From: JAMLHH01 sp037189845
GTDB lineage: Bacteria; Bacteroidota; Bacteroidia; Chitinophagales; JADIYW01
Reading direction: 5' to 3'
DNA: 64,000 nucleotides
Assembly (NCBI GenBank): GCA_037189845.1
Contig: JBBCIS010000003.1
Coordinates: forward strand, 62,001-126,000
The translations under genes and the position numbers were made by a program. The notes below the pieces were generated by a model. It ran no database searches, was not told where the DNA came from, and saw only the letters and a list, made by a program, of their open reading frames with translations. Below, piece by piece: positions 62,801-64,000 of this stretch; the first letter of the stretch is position 1; each line of letters begins with the position of its first letter.

Positions 62801-64000
62801 ATGGTATCACAATCTTGATTTGGTAAAATCAGGCCCCGAAGCCACTTATGGCAATTCCGCTCTCCAGGACCTGGACGAAATTACTTGTATCATGGTTCCC
62901 GACCAGTGTACTTACAACGACATGGCTTATTCCAACAGGATTGTCATGTCGGTAAGAGGGCCGAACGATTCAAAATTAAGTATCGTAGCCAGTGAAACCG
63001 CTGTCTGCGCAGGTACTTCCGTGACATTTACCGCCACGCTCACCAAGCCCGGTTCATTCCCTGTCTATAACTGGAAAATCAACGGACAAGTAGTCAGTTC
63101 CACAGAGAATAAGACATTCACTACCGACCAATTGCAGGACGGCGACATCGTGGATTGTTCTGTCAGCCAGACTACCGGATGCATGAGCTTTACCCCTGTT
63201 TCCAATCAGATAAAAATGTCTGTGTTCCCAATCAGTGCGCCTGTGATTTCTATTGCCAACGTGACACCGATGTGCGACAATGCCGTCACCACTTTCAAAG
63301 CCACCGCCACCCATACCAATCCGGCGACCACCTACCAATGGATTGTCAGCGGTGAAACGAAGCAAAATTCGACCTCCGATATTTTCAATGCATCCGGCTT
63401 GAAAAACAATGATTTCGTCAACTGCATCATGTTTACCCGCTCAGCGTGCGCCACTTCTAATACCGCTGCATCCAACTACATACAGGTGGAATTAGGCTAT
63501 GGCAATCAGGGAGATATTACCATACACCAGAGCAATTTCAAAATCTGTGAAAACGAGCCTGCAAGATTTGAGCTGTACAATTCCAATTTTGTACCGGGCT
63601 CTGTCTATCAATGGAAAATCAATGGCGAGATTGTAGAAACCAAGGATTTCCCGGGTGAGTTTAGTACCACGGCGCTGAAAGACAAGGATGTGGTTTCGGC
63701 TACGTTTATTTCCGGTAACGTGTGCGTAAATCCCAAAGAATACCATTCCAATGAAATTCCTATCGAAATCATTCATGCTTCTCCTACCATTAGTATAGAA
63801 GCAACATCTTTCTGCAAGGGTACTCCAATTACTTTTTACGCCGTCACTACAAATGTGCCTAAAGGTTCTCTATACTATTGGAAGAAAAATGGAAGCTATG
63901 AAGATACCGGCGAAGATTCTACCTATACTCCTCCATATTTTAATCCGGGAGATATTATCTCGTGCACTTTATTTCCAAAAGCCTGTACTGCTGAAGATGA
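59832..64000 (+). CDS. Secreted subtilisin-like (S8) protease with Ig-like repeats (3' end outside)
   Basis: The frame is open from the ATG at 59832 to the right edge (about 1,389 residues). Signal peptide: 'MKRYLLQLCLILLV...LLAQ'; an internal Met 11 codons on (59865) is an alternative start. Catalytic triad: D142 ('GIWDVGA'), H172 ('SHPTHVAGTM') and S389 ('NGTSMATPSVSG'). A P-domain-like beta region follows ('RITLVWTDPAGT...LVNDLDLLVYDP'). From about residue 600 there is an array of roughly 100-residue Ig-like modules, each with a Cys near the start and a 'W..NG' and 'GD.v.C' pattern. A C-terminal T9SS domain would be expected but lies outside. It shares the duplicated leader with the fibre gene and may process surface proteins. 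Confidence 0.9.
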   Translation, partial: MDKVTLLKLMVMKRYLLQLCLILLVSGNGKLLAQANRISTEHLLTNDEKARLADLGRKYENSYKANYSQALMAAKRNNWPLVMRDSSGNISVLHGLSPNGMPIYYTTANANAAVTIRTNKVYPGGGAGYNLTGKYRTLGIWDVGAVRTSHEEFGGRVVYKDNARTIESHPTHVAGTMVGAGKDPKARGMAYEAYLWAYDSGNDLAEMAAAAKEGLPISNHSYGAMYGWYYNDKEKEWYWYGDTTISSTTDYHYGFYDNESKSLDEIAFNAKHYLIVFAAHNVRGIEPPTLNTKHKIWANGKWIYSTGTRNSNNNFDCLNGLGVAKNVLTVGAVNPVNYSGPSSVVMSGFSAWGPTDDGRIKPDIVGDGVGVYSADYQSDTAYGYKNGTSMATPSVSGSLLLVQEQYAAEKGTFMNAATLKAIAIHTADETGPNPGPDYMFGWGLMNTEKAIDVVSNKGGNHTIKNGILFKNIELNYDLPADGQSAYRITLVWTDPAGTVSAPSLNSRTPKLVNDLDLLVYDPEDGEKHYPWRLNPANPAAAATRGDNFRDNVEVIDIPYLPKIDYKIKVSHKGQLANNQPFSLIISKIPIVIPELQISSSVSTPVCPGKQVQYSQTVQDDFFTKYAWSFPYGTPSSYVGKIPPKVTYNTPGEYDVVLVASNDKFTRVFKMATKTVVSDPQPGTVTISQICQDSKLYVTGKSTGKYFNDGLVSWYVNNVLVKPDGRLFYLFDGSNLKNGDVVRAEVSATSSCKTAYKVYSNSIVIQKPAIAIPKVSISSPSEYFCTGGKITVTPHVTNKSDVKYGYNYWYVNGKYYNDTEDGVPVSYWPDASASEVKIYCIYVAHTECSGTLRDTSQTLVFKRGAPFNPVVSISTPKTKICNGEWVEITGTTNIPESGRQVMWYLNGMPYSEGFNTVGFTLKNGDKVYCKITSTNPCASQSEVISNEITFIGTDMLFPTVSIRATKTSICQNEVVTFFADATDKGTNPTYKWYHNLDLVKSGPEATYGNSALQDLDEITCIMVPDQCTYNDMAYSNRIVMSVRGPNDSKLSIVASETAVCAGTSVTFTATLTKPGSFPVYNWKINGQVVSSTENKTFTTDQLQDGDIVDCSVSQTTGCMSFTPVSNQIKMSVFPISAPVISIANVTPMCDNAVTTFKATATHTNPATTYQWIVSGETKQNSTSDIFNASGLKNNDFVNCIMFTRSACATSNTAASNYIQVELGYGNQGDITIHQSNFKICENEPARFELYNSNFVPGSVYQWKINGEIVETKDFPGEFSTTALKDKDVVSATFISGNVCVNPKEYHSNEIPIEIIHASPTISIEATSFCKGTPITFYAVTTNVPKGSLYYWKKNGSYEDTGEDSTYTPPYFNPGDIISCTLFPKACTAED

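Noticed and set aside
60090..63776. Minus-strand frames within the subtilase region
   Set aside because: The plus strand is open for the full length with a complete S8 triad and Ig-like repeats, so the minus frames are shadows.

Overview
The window is chromosomal DNA of a member of the Bacteroidota. The evidence is: proteins with C-terminal type IX secretion (T9SS) sorting domains of the 'YPNP' kind; AT-rich intergenic DNA with few Shine-Dalgarno sequences and a few TAnnTTTG-type -7 promoter elements; several PorT-like and DUF3078-like outer-membrane barrels; a B12-riboswitch-controlled BtuB/BtuG-type uptake locus; and a DUF177-rpmF / efp-accB-accC cluster. I cannot assign a genus. No phage, integrase, transposase, CRISPR array, rRNA or tRNA was recognised. 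Most of the window looks like core genome with accessory surface, transport and stress functions.

Layout. 1-5.3 kb: 5' part of an AidB-like acyl-CoA dehydrogenase (runs off the left edge), a GH1 glycosidase and an exported S9 peptidase. 5.4-12 kb: a T9SS propeller-like protein, hemN, a membrane zincin with a zinc-ribbon/TPR partner, and a T9SS esterase. 11.9-15.1 kb: a metal-homeostasis block, with a Fur/Zur-type regulator divergent from a MerC-domain protein across a perfect 17-bp palindrome, then an MbnP-MbnH (copper protein/diheme enzyme) pair. 15.3-25.4 kb: gyrB, a giant T9SS paralogue, adenine deaminase, twin lipoproteins and a DUF3078 protein. 25.4-34.9 kb: a three-gene OsmC operon, outer-membrane barrels, a 1,999-residue alpha-2-macroglobulin that lacks its thioester, and a LURP-one protein. 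34.9-39.2 kb: tandem NylB-like serine hydrolases, a YbdG-type mechanosensitive channel and a GNAT. 39.2-44.1 kb: accC, accB, efp, rpmF and DUF177, then a phosphatidylserine decarboxylase and a Zn-ribbon NUDIX hydrolase.

44.1-47.4 kb is a vitamin B12 uptake unit: a cobalamin riboswitch, a TonB-dependent receptor and a beta-propeller lipoprotein resembling BtuG. Beyond the riboswitch lies a 590-bp gap that carries, on the other strand, a strongly structured RNA-like segment ending in an intrinsic terminator; I see no known family in it. 47.9-51.3 kb: three integral membrane proteins, one a GT-C-like glycosyltransferase. 51.4-53.1 kb: an AT-rich two-gene module of a DUF3037-like protein and a HipA-like kinase (HipA_2 type). 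53.2-55.2 kb: aguB-aguA, converting agmatine to putrescine.

55.3-64 kb is a surface-protein locus: a fibre-like protein built from 17-residue YadA-head-like repeats with a C-terminal S74 self-cleaving chaperone, followed by a subtilisin-like (S8) protease with an Ig-like repeat array that runs off the right edge. Both are preceded by diverged copies of the same roughly 200-bp leader, so they are probably co-regulated and may work together on the cell surface.

Most promising for follow-up: the structured RNA candidate at 47.64-47.88 kb; the Fur-palindrome-MerC/MbnP-MbnH metal island; the DUF3037/HipA_2 module; and the duplicated leader driving the fibre and protease genes.
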